A DNA stretch of 64,000 bases from Osedax fenrisi (GCA_964019155.1 OZ025245.1:29863045-29927044); one strand, 5' to 3'; shown: positions 1 through 14,300, counted from the stretch's first letter. Notes: generated by a model from the sequence alone, not told the origin. Numbers and translations: made by a program.

Positions 1-555
1 CCATTGCTTCCTCCTACATCATCCCCCTATTCGACTATTGCAACTCCCTACTCTTTAACCTCCCTGAATATAAACTTATCAAACTACAACGACTCCAAAA
101 CGCTGTAGTTCGCTGCGTCCACTTACTTCCCCGCCGTTCTTCTGACTCCATTACACCTCTCCTAAAACAACTACACTGACTGCAAGTCCCCTATCGCATA
201 CAGTACAAACTTTTCCTGACTATCCACAAAGCTATTCACCACAACTCCCCTGACTACCTTGCCTCCCTCCTACATCTACACACACCCATCACTCCACTCC
301 AGACCCGTTTCTCCCCAACACCTTTATCCTTACCACTCCCCATCTACACAAACTCCACTCTTCCAATATACGATCCTATGCCCTCTCTGCCCCTTACCAC
401 TGGAACTCCCTGCCCAATCACCTACGAACAAACACATCAACTCCCTCCTTTAAACGACACCTTAAGACTTATTATTTCTCCCTTGCCTACCCTCCCATTC
501 AATAATTCCCTCCCACGGACGGCCGATTGATAACACACTGATGCAGTCCCTAAAC
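1..555 (+). pseudogene. CR1/L2-like LINE, 3' end of reverse transcriptase ORF
   Basis: This is the C-terminal end of a non-LTR retrotransposon ORF2, cut off by the window edge. Frame 3 reads FDYCNSLLFNLPEYKLIKLQ and later YRIQYKLFLTIHKAIHHNSP, the thumb region typical of CR1/L2 elements. An in-frame TGA at about 177 replaces the usual Trp of the LHWLPV motif. Around 365-371 the frame shifts to frame 2, which reads RSYALSAPYHWNSLPNHL and stops at TAA 503-505. About 50 bases of 3' UTR and an A-rich tail follow. The stop and the frameshift make it a dead copy. Its composition (C-rich, about 48% GC) differs sharply from the AT-rich flank. Confidence 0.85.
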
Positions 556-1000
556 CAAAAAAAGTAAAAAGTAAGTAAGTATATATAAATTAATAAAAAT
601 AATAAAACACTGTTCATGAACATAAGCTATCATCATATTTCAATCCATTACATTAAAGTAAATAATAAAATAAGATAATAAAATAATTGTATAATATTAA
701 AATGTATTAAAATATATACTAGTAAAATATGTAAATTTACTATATTGAGAACTTGTTAATAAAAATAGTAATTTATTATAAATATGTGTAAAATAAAATA
801 TCTAAAAGTATGTTATAAAATTAAAACTACTAAACAAAAATTAATCATCTTTCAATAAGACGTGCAATGGCGCCACATTCCTGTCAAATTACATATGACT
901 AATAATACCAATAATAATTTAAAAAAATATTTAAAACAATAAACGAAACAAGATGTAAAACAAATATAAATATATAAAAAAAAAACTAATATTTACTTAA
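556..1000. other. AT-rich spacer between two LINE relics
   Basis: The sequence is almost entirely A and T, with short A and T runs. I see no gene, terminal inverted repeat or RNA. The A-rich stretch at about 970-1000 may be the tail region of the next LINE on the minus strand. Confidence 0.7.
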
Positions 1001-1011
1001 AAATGAATATT

Positions 1012-1935
1012 TTATTTTTTTTTTAGAATAAATACATTATTAATATTCTTTTTTCGTAAAAGATTATTAAACATTAATTCATTATATAACTTTGGTCCTT
1101 TAAAAAATATTGTATTTTTTAATTTATTTGATTTCATAAGTGGTAGAATAAATTTATTTTTTAGTTTATTTAACTTGAAATATGAGTTATAATCTAATTT
1201 ATATTTATTATTTAAGAAATTATAGATTAATAATGTGTTTCTATATATAATTAGATCTTCAAATTTTAAAATATTATTTAAAAAAAAAAAAGGACCAGTA
1301 TGTGTTAGACGTATTAATGGTAATTTTGATTTATCTATTATTTGTTTATTAATAATTCTTATAACTTTTTTCTGTAACATAATTAATTGTGTAGTATTTG
1401 ACCATACTTCAATCCCATATGATAAATTAGATAAATAGAACGAATTATATAACAAAATAAAATTTTTTGTATCTAAAAAAGATATTTTTTTTATAGTATA
1501 TATAATTTTTGACAATTTATTCGATAAATAATTTATATGTTTTTTATAGGTCATTTGGGAATCTAAGTAGATCCCAAGAAATTTATAATTATTAACTATA
1601 TCGATTTTAATGTTATCTATTGTTATATCTTTTAATATACCATAATTTATATATGGCAATATTTTTGTTTTTTCGATATTTAGCTTAAGCTTATTTATAT
1701 CAAACCATTTTTTCATCTGCATATAAATTGATATTAATATTATTTACTTGTTCATTATTAAAAATATTTTATATGTCATTTATAAAGATAATAAATAGTA
1801 GAGGTCCCAGAACAGATCTTTGCGGCACTCCATATCTAATAATCTTTCTAGATGATAGAGTATTATCAATTCGTGTTATAATATCTGTTCCTTATTCGGA
1901 TATTATTTGCAAAGCAATCGTAATAAAATCGTAAT
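1012..1935 (-). pseudogene. Non-LTR retrotransposon reverse transcriptase relic with internal deletion
   Basis: On the minus strand, about 1930 to 1740 reads RYGVPQRSVLGPLLFIIFIN, the conserved RT block that normally carries GVPQGS. A stop follows shortly after. The catalytic region reads only LYAD and then jumps to QMKKWFDINKLKLN, the block that lies downstream of YADD. A deletion has therefore fused the palm to the thumb and removed the second catalytic Asp. From 1722 to 1012 one frame is open for 236 codons and ends with the usual LINE C-terminal region (FKGPKLYNELMFNN, then a Lys-rich end). It is extremely AT-rich, unlike the LINE at 1-555, so it is probably a different and older family. 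It cannot be active. Confidence 0.8.
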
Positions 1936-2009
1936 TCCTTATATGATTCATATTAGATATGGAAAGCGATTATAGAAGAATAAAGGGTAATTTGTCCTAT
2001 TTGTGTATG

Positions 2010-2516
2010 TGTACTACTCATCGATATAGTGAGAAAGTGGACCTGTGCAATTGAATGTAGTGTATGGCACTATCCGCTACGAGCGCTACAGTCGAAACCC
2101 ACTATCTGGCCCACTACTTTTTATTTATAATAATATGTATTTATCATATATATATTGATAATCACTACCAATTTTAATGTACTATCGATACTAAAAATAA
2201 AATCATATATTTAAAATACATAATATCAACATTCCTCGTAATTTTGTGTATTTAAATTGAAGGTATAATACTATTTTATTGATTTTATTGATATTTATCA
2301 TTTAAATCCATTGATATAGATAGAAGTCACTTTAATCTATTTCCACGAAAAGCCTACTGTTTTAATATTTGACATATATAATATGACTAATATCCAATCA
2401 AAATCACTGATACCATGTTGTTAATTTATCGATAAAAGTGTCATTCACGTGTCTATCTTTTACATGCATTGCGTGCGTCAATTGCTTATCCACTTTCTTT
2501 ATATCGATGGTGCCAC
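2010..2516. mobile_element. Possible TIR-flanked non-autonomous DNA element
   Basis: CATCGATATAGTGAGAAAGT at 2019-2038 faces a near-complementary copy at 2491-2510 (CACTTTCTTTATATCGATG), giving about 20 bp of imperfect terminal inverted repeat. There is no coding content and I found no convincing target duplication, so superfamily and exact ends are uncertain. Confidence 0.4.
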
Positions 2517-4485
2517 TAGAATATCTTTATATCAAAATATATATATTTTTAAATAACCATCATAAACTATGTAACTAATATTATATTAATTAATGATATG
2601 TATATTTTAATTATTTGTATTTTTGTATAGTTTGCTAATAAAATGAATATTATTAAGATAAATAAATATGCATAAAAACAACAAAGTCGGATAATTTAGC
2701 CAATAGTACTCTACTCAATAAGTGAAATTATGTTCTAAAATATATAAATTACATAATGAATGATTAGGGTTGAACTTAATACCTTGTCACATTAGATTAT
2801 ATTTTCAAAATTACTGCAAAATTATATTACTTCTTTATTGAATTTCGTATTATGCACTTTAGTATATTTGATCAATAATGTTATTTATCAAATCAAATAT
2901 TTCTAAGACTATAATATACCAGATGTTGACTCAGAATATATTGCATTTTGATTAAATGATTAAATTGAGTTTTTCTTTGTTTGTGTCCATTAATTAGGTT
3001 GTTATTGCAATAATAATGTATATTACATTTCTTATTTCTTTTTCATATCTATAAACATTTCAATTTATTATTATTAATTGAATGAGAAATACATAGAATA
3101 TATATAAATAGAATACCAGTTATTTCATATCAAGTCATGATATAAATTATATAGTGGTTGTTTTGTCTATATTTCTTTGATTTAGCTTAGATATTTAAAC
3201 ATCACATTTATATAAACAAACAAACATTTAGATTTCCATAGAGTAATACAAATCTTAATATGTGGGTAGGTTTAGTAATTTAAAATAAAACGATATATAT
3301 TAATCAAAATAAATGAGGCTTTGTATTATTAATTTTAATATGATAAATTTAATGTGAATCCATTATATAAATGTTATTTCTATATTATATATTCACACAA
3401 CATAATATTAAGCAGATTAACATAATGTATGTAACTAATGTTATCAATTAATCAAACTAGTATACATGATAGACCTTTACAATATAAATAGTAATTTGTG
3501 TAACCTAATTACATACAATATAATACAGGTATATATTTATCTGCAAGATAAGTGTGTATTGACTTAAAGCATAATATGCATGAAAATAGATTATCTATGT
3601 TAATATAATATGGTATAAATAAATATGAACTCTATTTATAACAAATAATACTTATGTATACCAATATAATGTGGTCAAAAAACGAAATGAAAAATTAACA
3701 GTGAAGTCATAGTATGATTCAAAATATAAATTCTAGGATATTTTAAATTTAAAAAATATTTAATTCAATTTTTAATATATATTATATATAGTTAAATAAT
3801 TAATAATTCTTTCGTAACTTTTGGACTCTATTTAAGTTATAAACAAACATTTATAATTACATAGGACAATACAAATCTAAATCCAAGTATATAGGTTTAG
3901 TAATTAGAAATATAAAAGACGTATAATAATCAAAATAAATGAGGCTGTGTAATGTGCATTGTTCATTTTAATATAATACATGTAATCGTGTGAATCCAAG
4001 TATATCAATGTTATTTCTATGTTATTAATTAATCAAATTAATGATAACATTTGAAAATATTTTAATTTGTATGACCTAAATATTTTATTTGCATGCTAAG
4101 CGTATTTCTTGTGTTATATATTTCAATTAATAGTAGTAATTATAATCTATATTTAGATGGGAGTGACACATCATATATAATATTGTAAATTATTAGTGAT
4201 ATATATAATGATCATATTTACTGCTGGCAATATAGTTTGATAAAATTATATAGAATGATCAATTATATTTTGTAAGATGGTATAAATATAATATATACAT
4301 GATTAAATATAATATATAATCACTGAATGATATCGGATTATAATAATGCAATATTATTTATAGAATATAATTATAAAACTTAATATTAAAATTAATATAA
4401 AAACATATTAAAATCCTTTGATGTATTTATTATTTAATTATAATTCTACTTACATAATTATATTTTTTTTTAGATATTTATATAT

Positions 4486-4580
<95 letters not shown>

Positions 4581-5688
4581 TGTATATTATAAACTCATAT
4601 ATATTATAAATGTTATATAATTTTATAATAAACTTATATAAATATTATAATATAACTTTATATTGTAATAATTTATTATTTAATATAAGAATTTAAATTC
4701 TTATACAATTGTACTATAGTATTGTATATATGCAAACATTACTTATATAACAGAGTTGTACGGTTTTGTACAAAGTATTCTTCTCAAAGTAATTATCCAT
4801 ATGAATTTATTTAGTAAGTAGATTATTACACTATTAGTTATATGTGAACTGTACAATAAATTAGTGCATTAGCAATGCCATAAGATTTATAGTTAAATAG
4901 TTTTTTTTATAACAATCACAATTTAAGCTATATAATTTAAAGTAAGCCATGCTATTTTAATGAAGGTGAATTCGATGAAATAGTAGATGAATATATAGAA
5001 GAAAGTGATGATGATAGAGGATTAACTGGATACAAGTTTATAAAATGACAAATCGTATAACCAATAATATATAATATAAGAATTATAAATTCAATTTAAT
5101 AGTAGAAAACTTTCAAAAAATACAACTATTTTGCAAAATATTTCACGAAGCAATATTTGTTGATTTATCCTTCAGAAAATCTCTGATATGAAGTTAAATT
5201 TTGATACTACTCAGATACTTTTCTAAATCTGAATTGATAATACTATTATTAGTTGATTAAGGTATGCCCCAAAACTCCGACATTTTGTTTATTTTACATG
5301 TATTAGATAGGATATTGATAGGGTTATTAAAATACTATCTACTTTATGTTTAATGTATGAATATAGGTGAAATTTATACAAGATATTAAGGGTATATATA
5401 GCTACATCACAAAGCTCTCAAATCACCTAATACTTTTTTATTTTATATATAAATATGTATTCAAACATTAAATTGTACTTTTTTTTATATAATTAACTAT
5501 ATAAATGAAATTAATAAAAAAAACAAAAACTCGAAGCTTGGAGGTTTCCTTATAAATACATTTTATATATAGCAAGACAAATTAGGTTGATTCTATTCAT
5601 GTTCAGATAGTAGATAGTTTTTGAAGTTTATAGGTAGTGATAAATAATTATTCTGAGTAAAATGCATTCAAAGTTTTCAATTATTAAT
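2517..5688. other. AT-rich spacer, no gene seen
   Basis: No open frame with recognisable content, no RNA gene and no clear transposon ends are visible. It contains scattered similar phrases (for example near 3215-3330 and 3840-3960, both with a 'caaaataaatgaggct' phrase), which suggests an old duplication of about 620 bp spacing, and a long TA tract listed separately. Confidence 0.6.
4488..4575. repeat. (TA)n microsatellite
   Basis: About 85 bp of alternating T and A with a single TT interruption near 4531. Confidence 0.95.
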
Positions 5689-5692
5689 TTAA

Positions 5693-6295
5693 GGGCTGGC
5701 GTTTACATGTAAAAGATAGGGAAAAATAGCTATTTGTTAACAGGCTATCTTTTCTATTTATTTGTATTTTTATTGATTTTTTTTTGATAATCTAGATAAT
5801 ATTCATCTCTAGTTATATATAGGTACATCATAAAATAATAAATTTATTATTAATTAAATAAAAGTTAATTATAATATTAAAATTATTAAAAAATAAATTT
5901 ATTACCGATTTTTTAAATTATTTTTCAATTAATTATATTAATTGATTATATTTACGTTAGCTTTAATAACTATATAATAATAACCATATATTAGGTATAT
6001 ACTCAGAAAATTGTATAAAGATTCATAAAAGAGTTCAAAAGATATAGACATTTAAATAAAAAAGATCAACAAAAAAAACTTCAGAGATATTGGCATCTAA
6101 AGTTTTACTTGCATGTTTTCTAATTATAAAATCCCACTATTTTGAATAGGTGTATTATTAAACTTCGTATTTGAGGCACTTATGTTTAATTGTATATGAT
6201 ATATTATACATCATTATAAAGATAATGAATTAAATTTAATATTTCAATATAAAAAAAATGTCCCTAAAAAATAAAAATGAAGTTTACACCGGCCC
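5693..6295. mobile_element. TTAA-flanked MITE (piggyBac- or Kolobok-like)
   Basis: The 603-bp segment is bounded by TTAA at 5689-5692 and at 6296-6299. The ends are inverted: GGGCTGGCGTTTAC on the left and the complement GGGCCGGTGTAAAC on the right, 10 of 14 matching. TTAA duplication with GGG-starting termini fits TTAA-specific superfamilies. The interior is AT-rich and non-coding, so it is non-autonomous. It is separate from the large piggyBac at 10687, whose ends begin CYCTGTGAA. Confidence 0.6.
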
Positions 6296-6307
6296 TTAAT
6301 ACATCAA

Positions 6308-6546
6308 ACGGGAGACGATCAAAAAAGATGAGTTGAAGGTTAAAGGTTACATTTTAAATACGAGATAATAGTTTATACATATATTTTGTATAGATATTTG
6401 TGGGTTATTTGGTTTAATTGGTTTAGTTTTGTCCTATTTGATTTTTTATAGATGCATTACATCCCAAATTGAGCCTATAAAAATTTATTTCGCATTTAGA
6501 ATTTAACTTTTGCACCTCAACTTGTCCTTTTTGATCGTAACCCCAT
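6308..6546. mobile_element. Short MITE with long inverted ends
   Basis: The left end (ACGATCAAAAAAGATGAGTT, from about 6313) is matched in inverted orientation by the right end (AACTTGTCCTTTTTGATCGT, to about 6540). Similarity continues inward for about 45 bp with mismatches. The element is about 240 bp long, has a short central loop and no coding capacity. The exact ends and target duplication are unclear. Confidence 0.55.
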
Positions 6547-6670
6547 CAACACATTATTTTATATTTATTACATATGAATTCAATATTTATTATATATGAA
6601 TACATATAACACATTATTTTATATTTATATATTCATATAATATGTAAATAAATTAGTTCATATATGTTAT

Positions 6671-6712
<42 letters not shown>

Positions 6713-7802
6713 ATGTATTACAAATATACTGTATAAATAATATAAACAATATTTACTTATAAAATAAATACTTATAAAAAATATATGGTGTAGATTTGGC
6801 CAATAATGGGTTCGAACATATATTCAATTGTTTTATTAATAACCACAAACAAAAGACTTGTATAATTATTATGGTTGTTATCCAATTATACATATTAATC
6901 ATTATAGTTACCTTAGCCAAACTAGTGCAAGTGTCAATTATCAATAGTATATGTAGAAGTACACTGCTTATCTGTCAACTTATTATCTAATAGTGTATAT
7001 TGTAATTGTATTATATTTGTGTTTTATAAGTGTGTTCTCTTAATTATCTAAATTCTATATTTTCACTCTACTATATATAAATAAATTATTACATATAACC
7101 TATATTCTATATATATATATATACTAATTGAAAAATGTATGTAAAATAAACAATATTTATATATAAAATAAAAGTACCTATGTAAATTAACAAAATTAAA
7201 TTAAAGATATATATGAAATTCAGTAAATATAAGTTATGAATATAAATAAATTAATATTTTCATAAATACAATTTTTATTTTTCATATATTTTATATAGTT
7301 GTTTCATAAAAGTTGGTTTTTATAGCAGTTCTATCTCGATTTCGTTAAATATTTATTTATTTGATAAAATATCAGCTATGCGGCATCCTCTTAATATAAA
7401 AAACTAATTAACAATCTCTATTTTATATATTTGTTATAAAACTTAATAAAATATAATTTAATTGATTTATTATTAAAACATATATATTAATATTTTATAC
7501 ACAATTACAATTTTGAAACATTAATATCCAGTATATTCATTATTAGAATAACGACATTTATTTCCATATATATATATATATATGAAGTTTTAACATTAAT
7601 TTATATTTTCTATGGTTTAATATTTGGTATGAATTGTCTATAATGTACATTATTCCTAAAAGTTTATCATCAAGTTTTGTTATTCATTTACATCATATTC
7701 TTTCCCCAATAATTGAGTTGTTATTGCATGTATTTAAAGTTAACATATATAATATAAATTTAATAATAGGTATATTAATAATATTATTATTATTATAATA
7801 TA

Positions 7803-7843
<41 letters not shown>

Positions 7844-8124
7844 ATACTTATATATACATATAATATTAAGTATATGTATATAGTGTACTTATATATGTGT
7901 ACAAATATAATTTATATTGACATTAATTTAACCGAATAACTTATTGTATATTTTTTATTACAAAAATTAAATTATATATATAATATATTATATATATATA
8001 TAATCTAGTTTATATAGAAAAAATATCAAGTATTCAATATCTTGAATATCAAATATATTAACATTATTAGTCCCGTACTATAATGTATTCTAAAAATATA
8101 AACTAAAATTGAATTATATATATA
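6547..8124. other. AT-rich spacer with short TA tracts
   Basis: It has TA microsatellite tracts near 6679-6706 and 7806-7840. The two overlapping open frames near 6753-6990 are chance frames on opposite strands of AT-rich DNA and show no domain. Nothing else is recognisable. Confidence 0.6.
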
Positions 8125-8927
8125 CAGTAAAAGCCGCTTGTATCGACAGCCACATGTATCGATATATCGGTTCTAACGACAATTTCAAATATATTTGTTG
8201 GAATTTCCATCTAATACATGTTACAGAATATCGCGTGTATCGACAATCGGCTGTATCGACAAATCGGCTGTATCGACAACATTTTACTATACAATTTAGA
8301 AATTTTCATCATGTGTATCGACATTATGAAAATAGTACACATCTTTACCATATATATTATAGTATGTATGATATAGAGTTGAGCATATTAATAAATTATG
8401 GACTATAGTACATATATATATGTATATTATCAAATAAGTTATGATGATATGAAGAATTAATCTTTGTATTATTGTAGATTCACTACACTATGCACATTGT
8501 TATATATGTATGCATATACCCCTATATACATATATATTAATATCATGTTTGATACTACGCAGTATTGTATACTCGTACGTAGATATTCGTATGCCAGCAT
8601 TTGTGCCCATATATAGACTCATACGAATGTCCCTACCACGCTGGGTTAATTCCGTTACTTGTCATTGCCAACGCACGCTTCTCTGGAATGTGAGCGCGCG
8701 CGATATTACGTAATCGAAGTCGCTCGCATTAATAGTATTAACTTAATATACACAATTAACGATATAATAGAAATTAAGGATATATTTGATATTTGATAAT
8801 ACAAGTACATATTTTATTAAGTGGGCGTAATTTAAAATTAGCCACGCCTTCATCATATGTAACGACAATCGGATGTATCGACATATTTTTGGATCTCCTG
8901 GGATGTCGATACAAGCGGCTTTTACTG
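8125..8927. mobile_element. pogo/Tigger-like non-autonomous transposon
   Basis: The 803-bp element starts CAGTAAAAGCCGCTTGTATC at 8125 and ends with the perfect inverted copy at 8908-8927, with TA dinucleotides immediately outside both ends. The CAGT terminus, TA target and inverted ends match the pogo/Tigger branch of Tc1/mariner transposons. The interior has no transposase frame. It does carry many copies of the terminal motif TGTATCGACA and close variants near both ends (about 8140, 8156, 8237, 8250, 8266, 8311, 8872), in the style of subterminal binding sites for a CENP-B-like transposase. The near-perfect ends suggest a fairly young copy. Confidence 0.85.
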
Positions 8928-10060
8928 TATATAATAATCAAGTTTATATAGAAAATATATTTAGTATTAAATATGTTATTGTATAATCGAATATATTAGA
9001 CTTATAACTCCTATAGGACTTACTAATAAGTTATATTAATATTTTAAATATTATTCTATTAGGATTATTAAATTATTATACTAAGCATCGATACACTTTA
9101 CTATAATTATTATATTATGTAATTAATAAATATAATAATTATAAACATGAAATGAAACTGATAAGTTTGTAACTAACCAGTTATGTTCTATAACGGTAGA
9201 TTGATTTGGTTTATTTAAATTTCCACTAGTGTTGTAGTATCGGTAAAGAACTGATCGTTTATGATTTAATAAGATTATTAACTTTTAATAGAATGAGTTA
9301 ATATATTTACATAATAATATATTCCACAATTTAATACTAAATCCATAAAATGATATATTAAAGTATTTAAATTTTGAGTTATTATTTATATAAATGTCAA
9401 TAATTGTAAATGATCCTACTATGACAGCACGAAAATATGTTGTTTATGTATTTCGATTTTCAATAAGTATGCCAAAATATCAATTTTAAATTCATATTGT
9501 GAAAAAACTATACATTTTGTAATTTTGTAATTATACGTATTATTAATTAATTAATACTAAGTATATTATAATAAATATATATTTATGTATATTATGCTTT
9601 AGATTATAAATTGACATGTATGCAAAATAAATTATATAAGAAAAAATTATATGATATTATATTTTTCAGAATTATTAACTCTGTAAAAAATTAAACAATG
9701 TTTTTGTTTGTATATTATATGACAAGTACATTATACAATTAAGTGTTTCATTTTTGACAACCAAATAAATGTTAAGGTTAATTTTGTTTACTACTTATTA
9801 TTTTAACATGTACATTTCAATATAAGTTGCTATTTCACTCTCTCTGTGAAATCGATTTTAGAACATTTATTTTGAAGAATAGTTTATTTATGTTTTGTAT
9901 TTATATTGTGTAGTATAATAACTATTTGTTACTGACATGCCACCTTAGTCTACACTGAACGCATGCTATAATAGTGAATCACTACTAGTGACTATACTTA
10001 TCTATATTTGTAGGTGAATACAAGTGTCTATGTGTCTACTTATACACATGCATATCACCC
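8928..10060. other. AT-rich spacer
   Basis: No gene or element ends are recognised in this stretch. Confidence 0.6.
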
Positions 10061-10682
10061 AATCTACCTATATATCCCCCCCCCACTAAACTTGTAACAC
10101 ACACTATTTACATTCAAAATAATAACCTCCCTTCTTAATATCATAACATCTCCCCATGATAACCCATCTCCTAACCAGCATCCTCTATTACATGATACAC
10201 TACTACTACTACTACTAAGATTTGCGACAACCACTCCAAACTTACTACCCAACTCTTGACCAATGTACCTCTACTACTTCACCAGCTTCCTATCAATCAG
10301 TACCTCTCACTTGACACACAGTTGGCAGTCATAGCTCCCCTCCTGTCTTGATCTGACTAACATCTCATATAACTATCTCCTATTCTTCATCTAACAGCAT
10401 TGATCTCTAGCCTCTATCTATTACTTTAAAACACTATATCACCCCAGATCAATGCTTCGCTAACTAACTATCTATCCTATAAAAACAAACTCACCCCTAT
10501 AATTGACCTCAATCATCTTCTCTTCATACTGATATTTTTAACATATCAGTAAATACTTCCACTATCTCCTTTATTTCATTGTTTATTATCTTTGTCCAAC
10601 CTAACTGAACACATTAATTAGCACACCCATGAACTAGACAACACTCTTGACTAGCTGATCTCTCTCTCATCCTCTTCTCTCA
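10061..10682 (+). other. Pyrimidine-rich non-coding stretch
   Basis: The strand is strongly enriched in C and T, with a C10 run at about 10077 and a short (ACT)n at 10200. It resembles the C/T-rich sense strand of the LINE at 1-555, but I could not match an RT block, so a LINE origin is only a guess. It forms the left flank of the piggyBac insertion. Confidence 0.4.
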
Positions 10683-10699
10683 TTAACTCTGTGAATCCC
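10683..10699 (+). repeat. piggyBac left TTAA and terminal inverted repeat
   Basis: TTAA plus CTCTGTGAATCCC. It pairs with the right terminus at 17974-17990 with two mismatches. Confidence 0.9.
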
Positions 10700-11320
10700 G
10701 AGAGGCGCAAATCGCACAAAATGTATATAATTTAATGATTTTTCGTTTGCAATCAGATTATAAACGAATGTAAAAAAAAACTAGGTATTTTAATTTTATT
10801 AATAAAAATGATTTTATATGTAATAATGTCCAATACAAGTATTAGGCTATTTTAAAATATGTCTTTATATCTTAGATTTTGAGTATTATGTTATAATACA
10901 ACATTATATAACATTTATTATGAAATTACTTTATTAAATTTAACTAAATAAACATATTAATCATAAATACAAATCATATATTATTTACATTGAATATTAA
11001 CAAAGTATTATCTCAATAATATTTAAAATATTTACGCATACAGTTAAATACTAGAGAAAATTTCATAAAAATAAATAGTTCTTCAAAAATAATGATTTAA
11101 ATCAACATTTTAAAATAAAATATATACAAAAAATATAAATAATATACACTGATTGAAAATACGATAATTAATACATGAAAAATGATTTTTATCTAATTTT
11201 TTCAGCATTGTATAGATAATTCTCGCGTATTGATTTTAAAATATTTAAAAATAACGGATGTATATCATAATATTTGTTACCGAACTATATTCCATCCCAT
11301 AATTTATTTTCATTTTGAAT

Positions 11321-14300
11321 ATGGACGGTGAACAACGTATTTCTGAAAGACGCGCACTCGAATTATTGTTTATGCCTACAAGCGATGAAGACTCAGATGG
11401 AGCAGGATATATTTCTTCTGAAGATGTTAGTTGAATTCACTTTTATACTTATATATATTTTAAAAATAGTGTAAAGTTATAGTTTTTAGATATTATATAT
11501 ACAAACTTTGTAACAAAGAAAAATAATAAACATTAAATTTTTATTATTTTACCAATTTCAATACTTCATTTAGTAATATTTTATATATTATAATTAATAT
11601 TTATATATATTATCTATATATATATTTATATAAAACATATTTAATTCTATGACTTGTATATTTCAAAATTATTACATATATTACAATTTATACTAAATAT
11701 AACTAATATAAATATCATATTCCTAATTAGAATAATTATAATAATGTTCAAATGAAATAAATTTGTCTAATTTCAATTGCTTAGAAACATAAATAATAAA
11801 CCTAAATATAATTATATTTCATTTGCATGTTTATTGAATAAACTTGTATACTTATATATATATATATTTAAAAAAGTGAATAAAGTTATAGTTTTTAGAT
11901 AATATACTATATAATATATATACAAAAAATAATAATAAACATTACATTTTTATTATTTTACCAATTTCAATACTTCATTTAGTAATATTTTATATATTAT
12001 AATTCATATTTATATATATTATCTATATAATATATATTTAATTCTATGACTTGTATATTTCAAAATTATCACATATAATACAAGTTATACTAAATATAAC
12101 ATATAAATATTATATTATAATACTGTTCAAATGAAATACAATTTTAAATTGCTTAGCAACATAAATAATAAATACATCATTTATTTTGAGAATTTACTTT
12201 TTTTAAGATAATTTGGTATTATGTATTGTAATTATATTTAATAGTTTATCTTATCATAAATATAAATGTTATCAATATAAATCTATATTTGAAATCTATG
12301 TTATAGTATATTGAATATAATATTAAGGTTATCAATATAAATCTATATCTATAATAATAATAATCTATAATTAATCTATAATAAAATAATATTCAAATAT
12401 AGATTTATTTCTAGAATTCATATTCATAATTGTTACTATTATCAAATAGAAATGTATACTAAATATAACTAATATAAATATAATATTCTAATACTATTCA
12501 ATTGAAATAAAATGTTAAATTGTTAAATTGCGTAGCAACATAAATAATAAATATATACATTTATTTTTAGAATTAACCTTTTTTATATAATTTGGTATCA
12601 TATGTTGTAAGTATATTTTAATAGTTTGTTATCATTATAAATATAAAATCAACATAAATCTATATTTGAAATATATGTTATAGTATAGTGAATATAATAG
12701 TAAATGTTATCAATATAACTATATAATAAATCTATAATTTATAATAACATTTAAAATTTATATTTACAATAATAACACATATTTAATAATAAGTGTAGTT
12801 ATTTAAATTATTAGTAATGCAATTTTATTATATATTTTTCTAGCAATACCTATAAGAATTAATGTATTTATGTTATACAGTATAGTTTTACCAAAGATAT
12901 AACATCCCTATTTACGTAATGTTATTAATATTTCCTGCCTACTTTTCATATCACTATTTTAATTTTATGTTCACATTTTATACATAATAACTAATACAAT
13001 TTCTGATAAAACAGGAATTAGCTGCTATTTTTAATTGCCCTTCTGAAGAAGTATCAGGTTCCGAAGACGACGAAGTCCTAGAGTCAGAGGCCGGTCTATA
13101 CAGAGACGATGAAGTCCTTGAGAGAGAGGCAGAAGTCCTTGAAAGAGAGGCAGAAGTCCTTGAAAGAGAGGCATGTCTATATAGAGACGATGAAGTCCTT
13201 GAGAGAGAGGCAGAAGTCCTTGAAAGAGAGGCAGAAGTCCTTGAGAGAGAGGCAGGTGACGAGGCGAGTACTTCGCAAGCTGGAGGAGGTTCTACCCGAG
13301 GAGGAGGTTCTACCCGAGGAGGAGGTTCTACCCGAAGAAGAGGTTCTACCCGAGGAGGAGGTTCTACCCGAGGAAGAGGTCGTGGAAGAGGTCGAGGAAG
13401 AGGTCGTGGAAGAGGTCGTAGAATCATTGGTCATATTGATAGAAATGTTGGTAGTTAATCATTATTATTAGTTGCTATTATTTATTTTATTTGTTAAAAT
13501 TAATAATATTCTATAACATATTATATATTCTATTATGATATTATTATTTCGAAATTTACAATAATTATTTTTGAAATAGGATTTTCAACATGATGGATGG
13601 TCACAGGATATGCCTGTACGTGATTACCCACCTGTAAGACATTCATCTATCACTACGCCAGTGGACGTGAAAACGCCGCTACAATTTGTCATTGCTATGC
13701 TGGGAGGGTCTTTCTTTGCTGATATGGTTATTGGATCTAATCAGTATGCAGAGAAGAAAGGTTTGAACTTATTTATATATTTAATGAATTAATTATTCGT
13801 TACCAGTAAAATATTAATATTTGTGAAATAATTATAAAAATATATTCTATAAAATAATACTTTTTCCATACTTAGTATATAGTCAATATAATATTTTTTG
13901 GTTACCGATAACAACAACAATTTTATATAATATTATTTTAGGATCGAATTTCCGAACAAATGAACCCGAAATTATTTTTTATTTCGGACTGCTACTACTG
14001 ATGGGGATTAATAATTTTCCAATGGCTCGAATGCACTGGTCTACTGATCCAAAGTACAGAAATCCGTTCATATCAGACCGCATGAGCAGAAATCGGTATG
14101 AACTTCTTAGCAGATTTCTCCATTGTGTGGAAATACCAATATCCCAACCGCCACCTTCAACCCCCGATCGCCTCTCTAAGGTTTTATTTTAATTATATAT
14201 AGTTTACTTTTTATATACTAAAAATAAATAAATAGATCCGACATGTACTCAACTCTATTGAGACATCTTTTGCTGCGTGCTTCTTTCCAGGGAAACACGT

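Noticed and set aside
8109..8713. Two open frames in the 8.1-8.7 kb region
   Set aside because: They fall inside the pogo-like MITE and read through its repeated TGTATCGAC motif.
12978..13471. Three overlapping open frames around the transposase repeat exon
   Set aside because: They are other-frame shadows of exon 2 (13015-13446), whose frame joins in phase to the transposase; the Arg/Pro-rich alternatives come from its repeats.
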